Assembly (NCBI GenBank): GCA_034429195.1
Contig: DAOUGQ010000021.1
Location: 1-64,000 of the forward strand
Direction: 5' to 3'
DNA length: 64,000 nucleotides
Source: UBA4782 sp034429195
GTDB lineage: Bacteria; Chloroflexota; Anaerolineae; Anaerolineales; Anaerolineaceae
Position numbers and translations under genes: made by a program. The notes under the pieces are model-generated. The model was given only the letters and a program-made list of their open reading frames with translations. It was not told where the DNA came from and did no database searches. Below, one piece after another: positions 36,026 through 45,532 of the stretch (positions within the stretch are counted from its first letter, which is position 1; every line of letters starts with the position of its first letter).

Positions 36026-36676
36026 TTATTCTTTTGCCACAAGAATGGTTTCCGGACGATCAAAATAATCCTGTGCAATCTCGTAATACCTACCAGCATG
36101 TAGCCCATCCATGAGCGCGTGGTGACCCTGCACACCCAGGGGCATCTTGATCTGCCCCCCTTCTTCGAAATACTTTCCCCAGGCGATGCGTGGCACCGAA
36201 TCCGAAGGATCCAGACGCATGGGATGCATGAAACCTGTAAAAGATACCCACGGAACCACAGTCATGAAAAGCAGGTCATCACGGTCCTCATCCTCTTCCG
36301 AAAGGCGAGGGCGTTGCTGCACATCCGCGATCTTGATAGCAGATTCACGCGCAAAGGTTGCGAAATCATCTACATACTGCAATGAACAAAAGCTGAAGAC
36401 ACCATCATTGCCCATGATGGTAGAGGAAGGGTGCACAATATCGTGTTCAACCACTGTATCGCCACGGATACGGTAGCGAAATTCAGGAATTCGGTTGGCT
36501 GTCCGGGCAAGCAAGTAAACTACAGCGATGTGAAAGGAAATGCCCGAATTTTTTACATATTCCCTGAAAGCAGTTATTTCGACATTGGCACACAAGCTGA
36601 ATTGCGGGTATTCATACTTTCTGAACAATTCGAAATGTTCGCGCCTGGGCCAGGTTTGTTTATCAATGGTGCGGAT
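36026..36676 (-). CDS. Chloramphenicol acetyltransferase-family protein with apparent AUC start
   Basis: The protein shows the CAT active site QGHHALMDGLHAG (His catalytic, Asp, Gly) and SFTGFMHPM. The longest frame with a usual start (TTG at 36628) cuts off the conserved CAT N-terminus. Reading further back gives IRTIDKQTWPRREHFELF, matching CAT N-termini, up to an in-frame TGA; no ATG, GTG or TTG exists there. A perfect GGAGGTGA Shine-Dalgarno ends three bases before the ATC at 36676, so initiation at AUC is proposed, giving 216 residues. CAT-family enzymes acetylate chloramphenicol or other acceptors with acetyl-CoA as trimers; many chromosomal relatives lack proven resistance activity. 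A sequencing error is an alternative. Confidence 0.82.
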   Translation of the reverse strand: MRTIDKQTWPRREHFELFRKYEYPQFSLCANVEITAFREYVKNSGISFHIAVVYLLARTANRIPEFRYRIRGDTVVEHDIVHPSSTIMGNDGVFSFCSLQYVDDFATFARESAIKIADVQQRPRLSEEDEDRDDLLFMTVVPWVSFTGFMHPMRLDPSDSVPRIAWGKYFEEGGQIKMPLGVQGHHALMDGLHAGRYYEIAQDYFDRPETILVAKE

Positions 36677-36679
36677 GGT

Positions 36680-36687
36680 TCACCTCC
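36680..36687 (-). promoter_or_regulatory. Perfect Shine-Dalgarno in front of an ATC codon
   Basis: On the minus strand the bases read GGAGGTGA, fully complementary to the 16S rRNA 3' end, with three bases to the ATC at 36676-36674. It decides the start of the CAT-family gene. Confidence 0.7.
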
Positions 36688-36795
36688 AGAGGTTTTATTT
36701 CAGTCATAATTGTACAACAGCATGGGACGCAAAAGCTGTTCTTTACGAAATTACTTCATCTCAAAACAATGATGGAACTGGACCGAAAGAATTGA

Positions 36796-36860
36796 TCACT
36801 ACGAAAATCACTAAAATCACTAAAAATATGTATGTTTATCGTGTCTTTGGTGGTTAAGAA
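36796..36860. repeat. Remnant of a CACTA/ACACGAAG-type intergenic repeat
   Basis: ATCACTA occurs three times within 36797-36823 and is followed by CGTGTCTTTGGTGGTTAAG near 36840-36858, resembling a common low-complexity intergenic repeat of bacteria. No coding content. Confidence 0.35.
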
Positions 36861-36902
36861 TCAGTATTTTCCAATGAATCAGTTTTCTCAATCTCAACGC
36901 GC

Positions 36903-36908
36903 TATAAT
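36903..36908 (+). promoter_or_regulatory. -10 element TATAAT of a probable leaderless promoter
   Basis: TATAAT ends eight bases before the ATG at 36917, so transcription would begin at or beside the start codon. No Shine-Dalgarno lies ahead of that ATG and no clear -35 is seen. Confidence 0.55.
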
Positions 36909-36916
36909 GATATTGT

Positions 36917-37978
36917 ATGAACATGCAAACTGTTGCTGAAATGTTGGATAAATTGACTGCTTCGGGTGAGCTTTATCGTCCTCTAGAAGATGGGAAAGTG
37001 CAATGCCGGGCTTGCGCCCATCGTTGCATCATTAAACCTGGCGGGCGCGGCATTTGCCAGGTGCGTAGTAATCAGGGAGGTGAACTGCGCGTGCCATGGG
37101 GGTATGTATCTGGTCTTTACCCCGACCCGGTGGAGAAGAAACCTTTCAATCACTTGCTGCCGGGCAGTCTGGCGCTCACATTCGGCATGCTGGGGTGTAA
37201 TTTTCACTGTGATTTCTGCCAGAATTGGGTCACCAGCCAGACATTGCGAGATCCGGCTGCCAGTTACGGGGCTGAATACATCCAGCGTATTTCGCCAGAG
37301 CAGGTGGTACAGATTGCTAAACGGGATGGCTGCGATCTGGTCGTATCATCCTACAATGAACCACTGATCACCAGTGAATGGGCAGTTGCGATCTTCAAGC
37401 AGGCAAAAGCTGCTGGGTTGCGTTGCGCGTATGTCTCCAATGGGCACGCCACTCCTGAAGTATTGGAATACCTTGCACCTTACCTTACCGCTTATAAAAT
37501 CGACCTGAAAACAATGCAAGCCAGTCAGTATCGGCAGTGCGGCGGCAAGTTGGAATCGGTGTTAGAGACCATTCAGATGGCGCACAAGATCGGGCTTTGG
37601 GTGGAAGTTGTCACCCTGGTGATCCCTGGTTTTAACGACAGCACCCAGGAGCTTTGGGATACATCCCGTTTCATCACCTCAGTATCGCGTGATATCCCCT
37701 GGCATGTTACCGCTTATCACCCAGATTATAAACATGATGCACCGCCTACAAGCGCTAAGAAGCTGCAAGAAGCAGCCGAGATAGGGCAGGAAGCAGGATT
37801 GAAATTCGTATATGCCGGTAACCTGCCAGGTAGGGTTGGTTCTCTGGAAGATACCCACTGCCCCAGTTGTCTGAAGGTGTTGGTAAAACGGCGGGGTTAC
37901 TATGTCATCGAAAACCATCTAAAAGAAACAAATTCCTGCCCATATTGCGGAACTGTGATTGCTGGAGTCTGGCAATGA
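36917..37978 (+). CDS. Radical SAM protein of the AmmeMemoRadiSam / PflA-like group
   Basis: The 353-residue enzyme has an N-terminal Cys-rich knuckle (CRACAHRCIIKPGGRGICQV), the radical SAM cluster CNFHCDFCQNW (C-x3-C-x2-C), VSSYNEPLIT, AYKIDLKTM, and a C-terminal CPSCLKVLVKR with a last C-x2-C. This is the AmmeMemoRadiSam (AmrS) layout, related to glycyl-radical activases. It would bind a 4Fe-4S cluster and cleave S-adenosylmethionine; the reaction is not settled for the family. Its usual partners (AMMECR1/MEMO proteins) are not in the window. The gene appears leaderless. Confidence 0.88.
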   Translation: MNMQTVAEMLDKLTASGELYRPLEDGKVQCRACAHRCIIKPGGRGICQVRSNQGGELRVPWGYVSGLYPDPVEKKPFNHLLPGSLALTFGMLGCNFHCDFCQNWVTSQTLRDPAASYGAEYIQRISPEQVVQIAKRDGCDLVVSSYNEPLITSEWAVAIFKQAKAAGLRCAYVSNGHATPEVLEYLAPYLTAYKIDLKTMQASQYRQCGGKLESVLETIQMAHKIGLWVEVVTLVIPGFNDSTQELWDTSRFITSVSRDIPWHVTAYHPDYKHDAPPTSAKKLQEAAEIGQEAGLKFVYAGNLPGRVGSLEDTHCPSCLKVLVKRRGYYVIENHLKETNSCPYCGTVIAGVWQ

Positions 37979-38010
37979 TCTTCAAAAATTGCTCTTTTAA
38001 GAGGTGAAAA

Positions 38011-38448
38011 ATGGATAAGAAAAACATTCTCACAAGAATTTTAGCAATCACAGGTACAGTATTGGTCTGGTTTCCAATCCTTGCAGCTGTGATCTTTTCT
38101 ATCGCTCACCTTATCAGGTCTGGTGAATTCCGCTTCGATTTCTTGATACCAGCAGAAATGTTCTATGTGATCCTGATCGGTGGAGCGCTGCTCATCTGGG
38201 CGGCAGTGCGGGCAAAAGCATACCGGGCATGGATCATCTGGAGCCTGGTGGGAGCAGTTGTGTGCCTGATTGCCAGTCAGGGTCTGGCAGTTGTCTCCGG
38301 TTTGGCATCGGGTGAACGAGAACCAGAAGGGATTTGGTGGATACTTGTGTTGAGTATCATGGGATTGGTTATCGTAGGAGAAATCGTTGAAGGTATCGGT
38401 GGTATTTTCCTGACATGGAAATTATTTGCACCTGATACCAAGAAATAA
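38011..38448 (+). CDS. Four-span membrane protein of unknown function
   Basis: The 145-residue protein has four hydrophobic segments (about residues 10-30, 48-68, 72-95, 108-138) and no motif I recognise. RBS AAGAGGTG precedes the ATG. It follows the radical SAM gene by 32 bp on the same strand and may share its transcript. Confidence 0.75.
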   Translation: MDKKNILTRILAITGTVLVWFPILAAVIFSIAHLIRSGEFRFDFLIPAEMFYVILIGGALLIWAAVRAKAYRAWIIWSLVGAVVCLIASQGLAVVSGLASGEREPEGIWWILVLSIMGLVIVGEIVEGIGGIFLTWKLFAPDTKK

Positions 38449-38459
38449 TCCTTTATTAT

Positions 38460-40175
38460 TTACGGGCTAGTTACTGATGGCTGCACCCAGGGAGTTGGTG
38501 TGGGTGCAGGCACCGGGAAGATCGTGATATCTTCCACGTAATCTGATGTACCCGGGCACTCTTCTTCAAGCGAAATCTTTACATGTTGCCAATCGAGCGG
38601 GTCATCGTCATCGTATGTTTTTTCCAGCGCACCTGCCAGGCAACCCGCTCCAGCATTATAATTCACCAGGGTGAACCGCCAGAGGTCCTCATACCCTGCC
38701 AGGGTACGGGTGTCTTCTTGCGTGATGTTGTAGATAAGCTGGTTCACCTGCTGGCAATTGGCAACCAGGGTGTTGGCAAAAACTTCTACACTGAAATTCG
38801 CCTGTGATAGATCGATCCCCATGGCACAGGTTGCGCATGAGGCATCAACTGTTTGCACCAATGCGCCGCGTAGCAAATTTTGCGCTTCTTCGCTCAGCTG
38901 AGCAAACCCTTTATCACAGGTATCCTGGCTGAGAACTAAAGGGCAAAACTGATTATAGAAACCTTCATTCCACAACAGCAATGTATCCGCGCCATATTCC
39001 GACATCTGCCCCAACCCGGCTTCCATATAGGTGGTAAAGATCCCTGGCCAGAACTGGCTTTCGCGGCTGAAAAGGTTCTTTAATAGTTGAGCTGGAACGC
39101 CTGTCTTATTAGAGACAGTGAGAATATCGTTGTTAAAGTCATTTTGCCATTCATCCAATTTGGTACGGCTTGCCTGCACACCACATTCTGAGGCTACCCC
39201 AGATCTGGTCAATCCTCCATCCGGGCATTTAGACACATCCACCATGCCCTGATTGATCAACCGTGCTGCAAGGTAATAGTAAGAAACGCTGGATTGAAGA
39301 TCAGCGCTGTTGTATGGTGTCTGCAGCCAGGTTGGCAGCCCAGTGGCATCCGGAAACACCTGCCATATATCCGAACAGCTTGCAGGTCTTTCTCCTACCC
39401 ATTGACTGCTGAGAACATCTGCCAACCAAAGTTGATCATCCATTCCATCGCCTTCGGGATCACTGAAATCGCCCTGAGGTAATGCCCGCACCAAAGAAGT
39501 ATATGTCTCGCTTGAATCCCCAAATGAGGAATCTGCCCAAAACTCCACATCGATTCCCTGTTCCCCTGTAGGCTGCAAAGGTAATTCGCAAACGCTGCCT
39601 GCACAGGAAAAGGGTTCACCATCCAGATAGCCATTGATCGTAATGATAGTTTCATTGGGCAGGGGTTCATTCCCTTCCAATACCAGGTATGGCTGGCTGC
39701 TGCAGGTGTAGGTGGGCGGTGTATATTCGCAACCTTTTAACGACAGCCAAACATTTGGCAGAGGTAATTCGACATCCACTTCTTTTGAACCGGTGCCTTC
39801 TCCGTCATAGAGCAGATAGACACCACTGCATTGTGAAACATCACCTCCGTTTTTCGCTTGTTCACAAGGAGGAGTATCATACCAGTCTTCGTATCGTTCA
39901 GCACCACAGGAATCATAAATTTCACTACCCCTGGGCAACCCTTCGTGTTCAATTTTAATATTACAGACGTATCGGTTATTCTTCCAACGAACCATCCACC
40001 ATTCATATAATTGTGTTTCTACAGTAAAATGTGAAATTCGTTTATGAATGGAAGGGGTGGGAGTGGGAGTGGCCGCTTCATTCAGATGGGATGATTGAAC
40101 AATGCGCGGAGAAAATACCCCCAGAGCAAGAAACGCAACCAGAATCGCCATCAGGGCAAAATTCCGCTTCTTCAA
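38460..40175 (-). CDS. Secreted protein with lysozyme-like (SLT) domain
   Basis: The 571-residue protein has a signal peptide (MKKRNFALMAILVAFLALGV), a Thr-Pro linker, and a large cysteine-rich N-terminal region without a known domain. In the C-terminal third a lysozyme-like transglycosylase core appears: LLKNLFSRESQFWPG (catalytic Glu), EAGLGQMSEYG and VNYNAGAGCL. It ends in a Pro-rich tail. It is likely a cell-wall muramidase or a scaffold with that fold. Many cysteine pairs suggest an oxidised, exported protein. Confidence 0.75.
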   Translation of the reverse strand: MKKRNFALMAILVAFLALGVFSPRIVQSSHLNEAATPTPTPSIHKRISHFTVETQLYEWWMVRWKNNRYVCNIKIEHEGLPRGSEIYDSCGAERYEDWYDTPPCEQAKNGGDVSQCSGVYLLYDGEGTGSKEVDVELPLPNVWLSLKGCEYTPPTYTCSSQPYLVLEGNEPLPNETIITINGYLDGEPFSCAGSVCELPLQPTGEQGIDVEFWADSSFGDSSETYTSLVRALPQGDFSDPEGDGMDDQLWLADVLSSQWVGERPASCSDIWQVFPDATGLPTWLQTPYNSADLQSSVSYYYLAARLINQGMVDVSKCPDGGLTRSGVASECGVQASRTKLDEWQNDFNNDILTVSNKTGVPAQLLKNLFSRESQFWPGIFTTYMEAGLGQMSEYGADTLLLWNEGFYNQFCPLVLSQDTCDKGFAQLSEEAQNLLRGALVQTVDASCATCAMGIDLSQANFSVEVFANTLVANCQQVNQLIYNITQEDTRTLAGYEDLWRFTLVNYNAGAGCLAGALEKTYDDDDPLDWQHVKISLEEECPGTSDYVEDITIFPVPAPTPTPWVQPSVTSP

Positions 40176-40256
40176 TAATCATTCCCCAGAAATTAGTGGA
40201 TGTCATATTAGTGTAGCAAAAACCCTGATTAGTCACAAGAGGAATCACTCAGTCTA

Positions 40257-42260
40257 TTAACTCTCCTCTCCTTCGATTCCTATCAAACAACGGGCTTTGC
40301 TGATCTGATCTGATTCGCCAATGATGCCTATCTGGTCACCAGCTTCAAAAATGGTCATTGATTTAGGATTGGCTGTCAGTTCATTATTCCGAATTAAAGC
40401 CACTATTGAAGCGCCAGTATGCGCACGGATGTTACTTTCAGCCAGGCTTTTTCCAATGATCGGACTGTCCTCTGGTAAGGATAACCAGGTAAGTTCTACC
40501 CCCTTTAATGCATGTAAGAGTTGATAGAGAGATTGGTGTTCTGCATTTATGGCAATATTCAGTTCGTAATTGTCATGGCGAACCGATTCAGCGTAATCAT
40601 ATACTTCCTTTAATGGAAACCCTAAGCTGATCAACGCATGGGAGATTAATTCCAGACCTTCTTCCAGTTCAGCTTGTACTGTGTGCTGAGCACCCAATTT
40701 CGCGAGTACCCGCACCCCCTCCTGGCTCGAAGCCCGAGCAACGATGGGCAGCCTGGGATTGAGATTCTTTGCCGTTGTGATGACCAGGCTGGATGCAGAT
40801 TCAGTCTGTACTGTAATTACCAGGATACGCGCTTTCTCTAAAGATGCATGCATGAGAACTTCAGAGTTTGCAGCATCGCCAAACAAAGTAGGGATTTTTC
40901 GCTTGTTCAAAGTATCGATCTGTTCAGCATCTGACTCGATCACCAGCATGGGGACTTCCAGTGATTCCAACACATCCACCATTTGCTTTCCAACCCTGCC
41001 ATACCCAATAATGACCGCGTGGTTCATCAGCTTACTTTCATCAATCTCTGGCAGTGGTTTTGCTGATTCCAGTTTTCTCCAAAATTCGGGCATCCGCTTC
41101 AGCAGCTTTTCCATCCTGGGTAAGAGTTTGAAAAGAAAAGGATTTATGGTTATAGAAATGAGTGATGCCGCCAGAATGAGTGAGTACTGATCAGCATTCA
41201 AGAGGTTGAGTGATACACCTGCCTGCCCAATGATGAATGAAAACTCACCAACCTGTGCCAGTCCAACCGCGATCACTAAAAATGTCCGCGCTGGACGTGG
41301 AAAGAGTAACCCAAGGATGAGAACGATCAGTGGTTTACCAATCAGAACGAGCAAGGACAGAGCAATAACCTGGCTGACGTTTTGCCAAAGAAATGTGGGG
41401 TTGACCAACATACCCACAGAGACAAAAAACAATACCGAAAATGCTTCTCGGAATGAAAAGACATCCGCTCCCACCTGATAACTGAGGGGCGACTGGCTGA
41501 TGATTGCACCTGCAACAAAAGCACCGAGAGCCAGCGAAACTCCAAAGAGTTCTGCTGCACCCATTGCAGTACCCAAGGTGATTGCAAGGATAGCCAGGAT
41601 GAACAATTCTCGCGAACGTGTGTGGGCGATACGTTCCAACGCCCAGGGAAGCATTTTTGTACCAAAAAAGAACATGACCACTACAAATGCTAAGGCTTTA
41701 AAAAGTGTGACCACCAGGTTCATCCAGTCGAATCCGCCCGTACTGACAGCCATGGAAGGCAGCAGTACAAGGATCAAGACGGAAAGGATATCTTCCATGA
41801 CCAGCCAACCCACTGCAGCCTGACCATGCGAGGTGTTTAGCAGCGTGTGATCCATCAGCCCGCGCAGTAAGACAACCGTACTGGCAACTGAAACAGATAA
41901 TCCCAGCACAATTCCAGCTGTTAAATTCCATCCCCAGAGCAGGCTCAAACCCACACCCAGTAAAGTGGCAAGCAAGGTTTGAAGCATCGCACCTGGTATG
42001 GCAATATCTCTAACATTCCACAAATCTTTAAAAGAAAAATGAAGTCCGACGCCAAACATCAGGAAAATGACGCCTAGTTCCGCCAGTTGCTGAATGGTTT
42101 CCACATCCCCTTTGAAACCGGGTGTGAAGGGACCAATTACGATACCTGCCAGTAAATAACCTACAATGGTTGGTAATCCAATCCGGCGAGCGATGATACC
42201 ACCAATGAATGCAACCACCAACGCGATAGTAATGCTGATCAATAAGGGAACATCATGCAT
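40257..42260 (-). CDS. Kef-type cation/proton antiporter with TrkA domains
   Basis: The 667-residue protein has a CPA2 membrane domain of about 12 spans in the first ~390 residues, then a RCK/TrkA-N domain (HAVIIGYGRVGKQMVDVLES, NAD-binding glycine motif) and a TrkA-C domain in the last ~80 residues. Such proteins exchange K+ or Na+ for H+ and are gated by nucleotide binding to the RCK domain. It is a single gene; the upstream 270 bp hold no gene. Confidence 0.92.
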   Translation of the reverse strand: MHDVPLLISITIALVVAFIGGIIARRIGLPTIVGYLLAGIVIGPFTPGFKGDVETIQQLAELGVIFLMFGVGLHFSFKDLWNVRDIAIPGAMLQTLLATLLGVGLSLLWGWNLTAGIVLGLSVSVASTVVLLRGLMDHTLLNTSHGQAAVGWLVMEDILSVLILVLLPSMAVSTGGFDWMNLVVTLFKALAFVVVMFFFGTKMLPWALERIAHTRSRELFILAILAITLGTAMGAAELFGVSLALGAFVAGAIISQSPLSYQVGADVFSFREAFSVLFFVSVGMLVNPTFLWQNVSQVIALSLLVLIGKPLIVLILGLLFPRPARTFLVIAVGLAQVGEFSFIIGQAGVSLNLLNADQYSLILAASLISITINPFLFKLLPRMEKLLKRMPEFWRKLESAKPLPEIDESKLMNHAVIIGYGRVGKQMVDVLESLEVPMLVIESDAEQIDTLNKRKIPTLFGDAANSEVLMHASLEKARILVITVQTESASSLVITTAKNLNPRLPIVARASSQEGVRVLAKLGAQHTVQAELEEGLELISHALISLGFPLKEVYDYAESVRHDNYELNIAINAEHQSLYQLLHALKGVELTWLSLPEDSPIIGKSLAESNIRAHTGASIVALIRNNELTANPKSMTIFEAGDQIGIIGESDQISKARCLIGIEGEES

Positions 42261-42533
42261 GAGGTTTCTTCCAAATTATTTGATTAATAGAAATTCTTAG
42301 TGCTTTTAAAAAAACAATCAGTAATGATTATGAAACAAAAAGTTCAAATCGAGTGAACGAACCATGTTCCTTTGAACACGACACCGATGCAATGTATCCT
42401 GCAGATAGTCCATTTTCCCCGATCTGAAAGACAAAAACTACTTTCTGGTATTTAAAATGTAGTTTAACAAAAAAAACCCGCCGCAACAAGGGAATCTTGA
42501 AAAACTAAAGAAATACTCATAATCCAAGGATGA

Positions 42534-43049
42534 CTATACAACTTTTTTTGTTTTTTGAAGGATTGCCGACTGAACCAACACACCAAAGAGGAAAATCGCC
42601 CCCGCTGCAGTCATTGCTGCTGCGCCTTCCAGGTTTATGACTTGTACGATGATCATGGCGCCACTAAGCGATGACAGCAATGTCAGCGCCCACCCAAATA
42701 TGCGGGCTATCAGCAATATACCCAGTAATCCAAACACCAGGATTAAAACCCATGACCAGCTTCCAAGATTTAGATCGAGTAATCGGATCGCACTCAAAGC
42801 AATATAACCACCGGCTACAAAGCCTGCCACCGATAAGGCGACTTTTTGGATCAGCAGTGTAAATGCTGCACCGATCACACCGATTCCCAAAGCGATCAGC
42901 ATTTGCGTGGTACCGTTCATTCCGTTAAATAATTTGTTGACAAGCAATAATCCACCGATGAATCCTAATAATCCTACAACCAGCCAATAGAGCTTTCTTC
43001 CAAAAAGCACCAGGGCTGAACCTGTAAAAAGTAACGGAACAGTAAACAT
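42534..43049 (-). CDS. DUF4203-like multi-span membrane protein
   Basis: The 171-residue protein is almost wholly hydrophobic, about seven short spans rich in Gly, Leu and Ile, with a LVGLLGFIGGLLL pattern like DUF4203/TM7S3-type proteins. Function unknown. The ATG at 43049 is preferred over the TTG at 43067; AGGA lies 11 bases ahead. Confidence 0.65.
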   Translation of the reverse strand: MFTVPLLFTGSALVLFGRKLYWLVVGLLGFIGGLLLVNKLFNGMNGTTQMLIALGIGVIGAAFTLLIQKVALSVAGFVAGGYIALSAIRLLDLNLGSWSWVLILVFGLLGILLIARIFGWALTLLSSLSGAMIIVQVINLEGAAAMTAAGAIFLFGVLVQSAILQKTKKVV

Positions 43050-43135
43050 GGGGTTCGAATTCCTCAAATAAAAAAGCTTTTTAGGTAGTTCTTCCTTGAA
43101 GAATCGTTACAAGAATTATGCCGTTTTATTTCTCG

Positions 43136-44377
43136 TTATGGATTAGAAGTAGAGGTTTCTGTTTCGCTGGATGTAGGTGTGATAGTCACTGTTTTTGTGA
43201 GGGTGGGTGTACGAGTAACCGTAATTGTTCTGGTACGGGTGACCGTACGTGTGAAAGTTGCAGTTCTGGTGGGAGTATCGGTGGGTGTGGGTGTATCAGT
43301 GGGTGTTGGAGAAGTGGTCATTTCATACACCAGTGTGGTTTCAATTACAGATGGAGCTTCTGGTTGTAGTACAAAATCCACTGCCTGCAGCATCACTGTG
43401 TGAATCTCTTCTAAATGGGGCAGAAATACTTCGGTCACTGGACGGTCTGTAATCTGAAACCTTTCCATTTCAGCTTCTCCCAGGGTAAAGCTGCCAATCC
43501 GGTAAGGACCACCCAACTTCAGAGCGAATGGGATAAGAGCTGTCAGGTCTTCCAGGAAAAGGTCGCTTTCCACCATCTCATGAAATTCTGGCACCCATTC
43601 GGGCAAATTTACCAGGTTTCCCCCGCTGATCAACCGGATAATAATATTCTTCATAACCTGCAATTGGCGCTCGTTGCGCGATATTTCATCCATTCCCTGG
43701 CGATAACGAATGTAACACAATACCTGACTGGGAGAAAGATGCTGCACGCCGGGGTTCAATTTTGGGCATATACCTTTCATGTACGCAGGCACTTCCAGAG
43801 TTAATCCATCCAATCGCTCGACTAGATTGGTGAAATCATCGGTGTGCACCAATACATAATGCTCTGGACGAATGCCAAAAGTGTACTCGATGGACTGAGC
43901 AAGCAGGTCAAATCCTCCCAGACTGTACGCGATATTCAATCGCTGAATTGTGAAACCGGGAAGGTAGACAAATAAATCGGGGGGAAGGGTAATCAGACTG
44001 ACTTTGGCTGTGACAGTAGAATAAATGACCAATACAATTGCATCCGTTCTGCCAGGGTAAGGAGCTTCACGATCTGCTCCAAGTAGAACAAAAGCATGAA
44101 CACCTTCTTGAAGGCTGATCGTCTCAGCAGGAGATGGCAGAGGGATGATGGGAGTTTCTGCTGGAGGGGGAAATTTTCCCCAGATCTCCGAAGTGGCTGT
44201 GGCTGTATTTGCTTTGGGAGAGGATGTTGCTGAGACGGTGATTTGCATTGGCGATGGGCTGAAAGCGGGTACTTTGTTAAAAAAAGGCGAACAGCCCATG
44301 ATGAGAAGCGTAATAAAAACGCCAATCACCGCGAGAGAGCATACGATCATAGAATTGTTCTTTTCTCGCCGCATCAT
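43136..44377 (-). CDS. LytR-CpsA-Psr (LCP) family protein with Thr-Pro-rich tail
   Basis: About 413 residues. After a membrane/lipoprotein-like segment (LAVIGVFITLLIMGCSP) and a linker come the LCP motifs: VLLGADREAPYPGRTDAIVL, IQRLNIAYSLGG (D/R-L/I-N-x-A-Y) and YIRYRQ followed by DEISRNERQLQVM (Arg and Asp residues that bind the polyprenyl pyrophosphate). LCP enzymes attach wall glycopolymers to peptidoglycan. The tail repeats TPTDTPTPTDTPTRT-like units over ~60 residues, a wall-spanning stalk. ATG at 44377 or 44374 fits better than the longer frame. Confidence 0.85.
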   Translation of the reverse strand: MMRREKNNSMIVCSLAVIGVFITLLIMGCSPFFNKVPAFSPSPMQITVSATSSPKANTATATSEIWGKFPPPAETPIIPLPSPAETISLQEGVHAFVLLGADREAPYPGRTDAIVLVIYSTVTAKVSLITLPPDLFVYLPGFTIQRLNIAYSLGGFDLLAQSIEYTFGIRPEHYVLVHTDDFTNLVERLDGLTLEVPAYMKGICPKLNPGVQHLSPSQVLCYIRYRQGMDEISRNERQLQVMKNIIIRLISGGNLVNLPEWVPEFHEMVESDLFLEDLTALIPFALKLGGPYRIGSFTLGEAEMERFQITDRPVTEVFLPHLEEIHTVMLQAVDFVLQPEAPSVIETTLVYEMTTSPTPTDTPTPTDTPTRTATFTRTVTRTRTITVTRTPTLTKTVTITPTSSETETSTSNP

Positions 44378-44521
44378 TTCATTATACACATCTACCGCTA
44401 TGGAAAAAGGTATCCTTCTACACCCCAAGATAAGGATAAGGTAAGGATAATAGAAACCTTTTAAAATGATACAATTTCTTTAGCGAGTAAAAATATGTTC
44501 GAGGGAGGTCAACATCCCCAT

Positions 44522-45532
44522 ATGTCACAAAAAATGACCATCGCTATACCTATGGCGGGCTATGGAACACGCATGCGTCCTCATACCTGGAGTAAGCCAA
44601 AACCATTGGTGCCCATCGCGGGGAGGACAGTACTTGATTATGTAATGGATCAGTTCAGCAGTCTGTCCTCTGACTGGCAGGTGGAATATGTATTCATCAT
44701 CAGCCCCAATGGTTGGGATATCCGCACGCACATGGAAACCAACTACCCCGGGACAAAAGTCCATTATGTAGTACAGGAAGAAATGCACGGTCAATCCCAT
44801 GCCCTTTACCTGGCAAAAGAAGTCTTAGAAGGTCCGATGTTAATGGCATTTTCAGATACGTTGATTGAAACAGACCTGGCTTTTCTGAAGAATGAGCCCT
44901 CTGATGGTATTGCCTGGGTTAAGGAAGTGCCTGACCCGCGTCGGTTCGGTGCAGCAAAGGTCGACAAAAATGGTAAAGTGATCCGCCTGATCGAAAAGCC
45001 GCAAGACATCAAAGACAATCTGGTTGTAGTAGGGTTCTATTACTTCAAATCAGGTGAAGCTCTGATAAAAGCCATCGAAAAACAAATGAAACAGAAAGTA
45101 ATGTTGAAGAATGAGTATTTCCTGGCTGATGCGATCAACATTCTTCTGGACGAAGGACAACAATTCCGCATCGAAAGAGTAGAAACATGGCTGGATGCCG
45201 GTATTCCCGATGCAGTGCTGGAAACAAACCGCTATTTGCTGGAGCACAACCCTGCCCAAACGGATACGCCAGATCACCCCTGGGTTTCTATCATTCCACC
45301 AGTGTACATTCATCCTCAAGCAGAGATCACTGCATCTGTGATCGGCCCCTACGTTTCTATTGGAGCAGGATGTAAGATCCATGATGCAATCATCAAGGAT
45401 AGTATTTTGGATGATGATTGCAATGTTAATAGCGTTGTAATGGAGCACAGCCTGGTTGGAAGGCATGTGAAATTGAAAGGGAAAGCCAGCAAGTGGAATC
45501 TTGGAGATAACACAGAGTGGGAGACAGAATAG
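44522..45532 (+). CDS. Sugar-phosphate nucleotidyltransferase with left-handed beta-helix tail
   Basis: The 336-residue protein begins with the NTP-transferase signature IAIPMAGYGTRMRPHTWSKP followed by KPLVPIAG, has ETWLDAGIPDAVLETNRYLL, and ends with hexapeptide-like repeats (PQAEITASVIGPYVSIGAGC). It resembles glucose-1-phosphate thymidylyl- or uridylyltransferases that make nucleotide sugars for wall polymers. ATG at 44522 or 44495 are both possible; GGGAGG lies between them. The gene is divergent from the LCP gene. Confidence 0.87.
   Translation: MSQKMTIAIPMAGYGTRMRPHTWSKPKPLVPIAGRTVLDYVMDQFSSLSSDWQVEYVFIISPNGWDIRTHMETNYPGTKVHYVVQEEMHGQSHALYLAKEVLEGPMLMAFSDTLIETDLAFLKNEPSDGIAWVKEVPDPRRFGAAKVDKNGKVIRLIEKPQDIKDNLVVVGFYYFKSGEALIKAIEKQMKQKVMLKNEYFLADAINILLDEGQQFRIERVETWLDAGIPDAVLETNRYLLEHNPAQTDTPDHPWVSIIPPVYIHPQAEITASVIGPYVSIGAGCKIHDAIIKDSILDDDCNVNSVVMEHSLVGRHVKLKGKASKWNLGDNTEWETE

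Noticed and set aside
43030..43060. GTTCGAAT-type sequence hinting at a tRNA T-arm
   Set aside because: It lies at the start of a membrane-protein gene and no acceptor or anticodon stems can be drawn around it.
43160..43340. Short direct repeats that could suggest a CRISPR-like or tandem-repeat array
   Set aside because: They are codon-level repeats encoding the Thr-Pro-rich tail of the LCP protein; spacing is irregular and there are no unique spacers.
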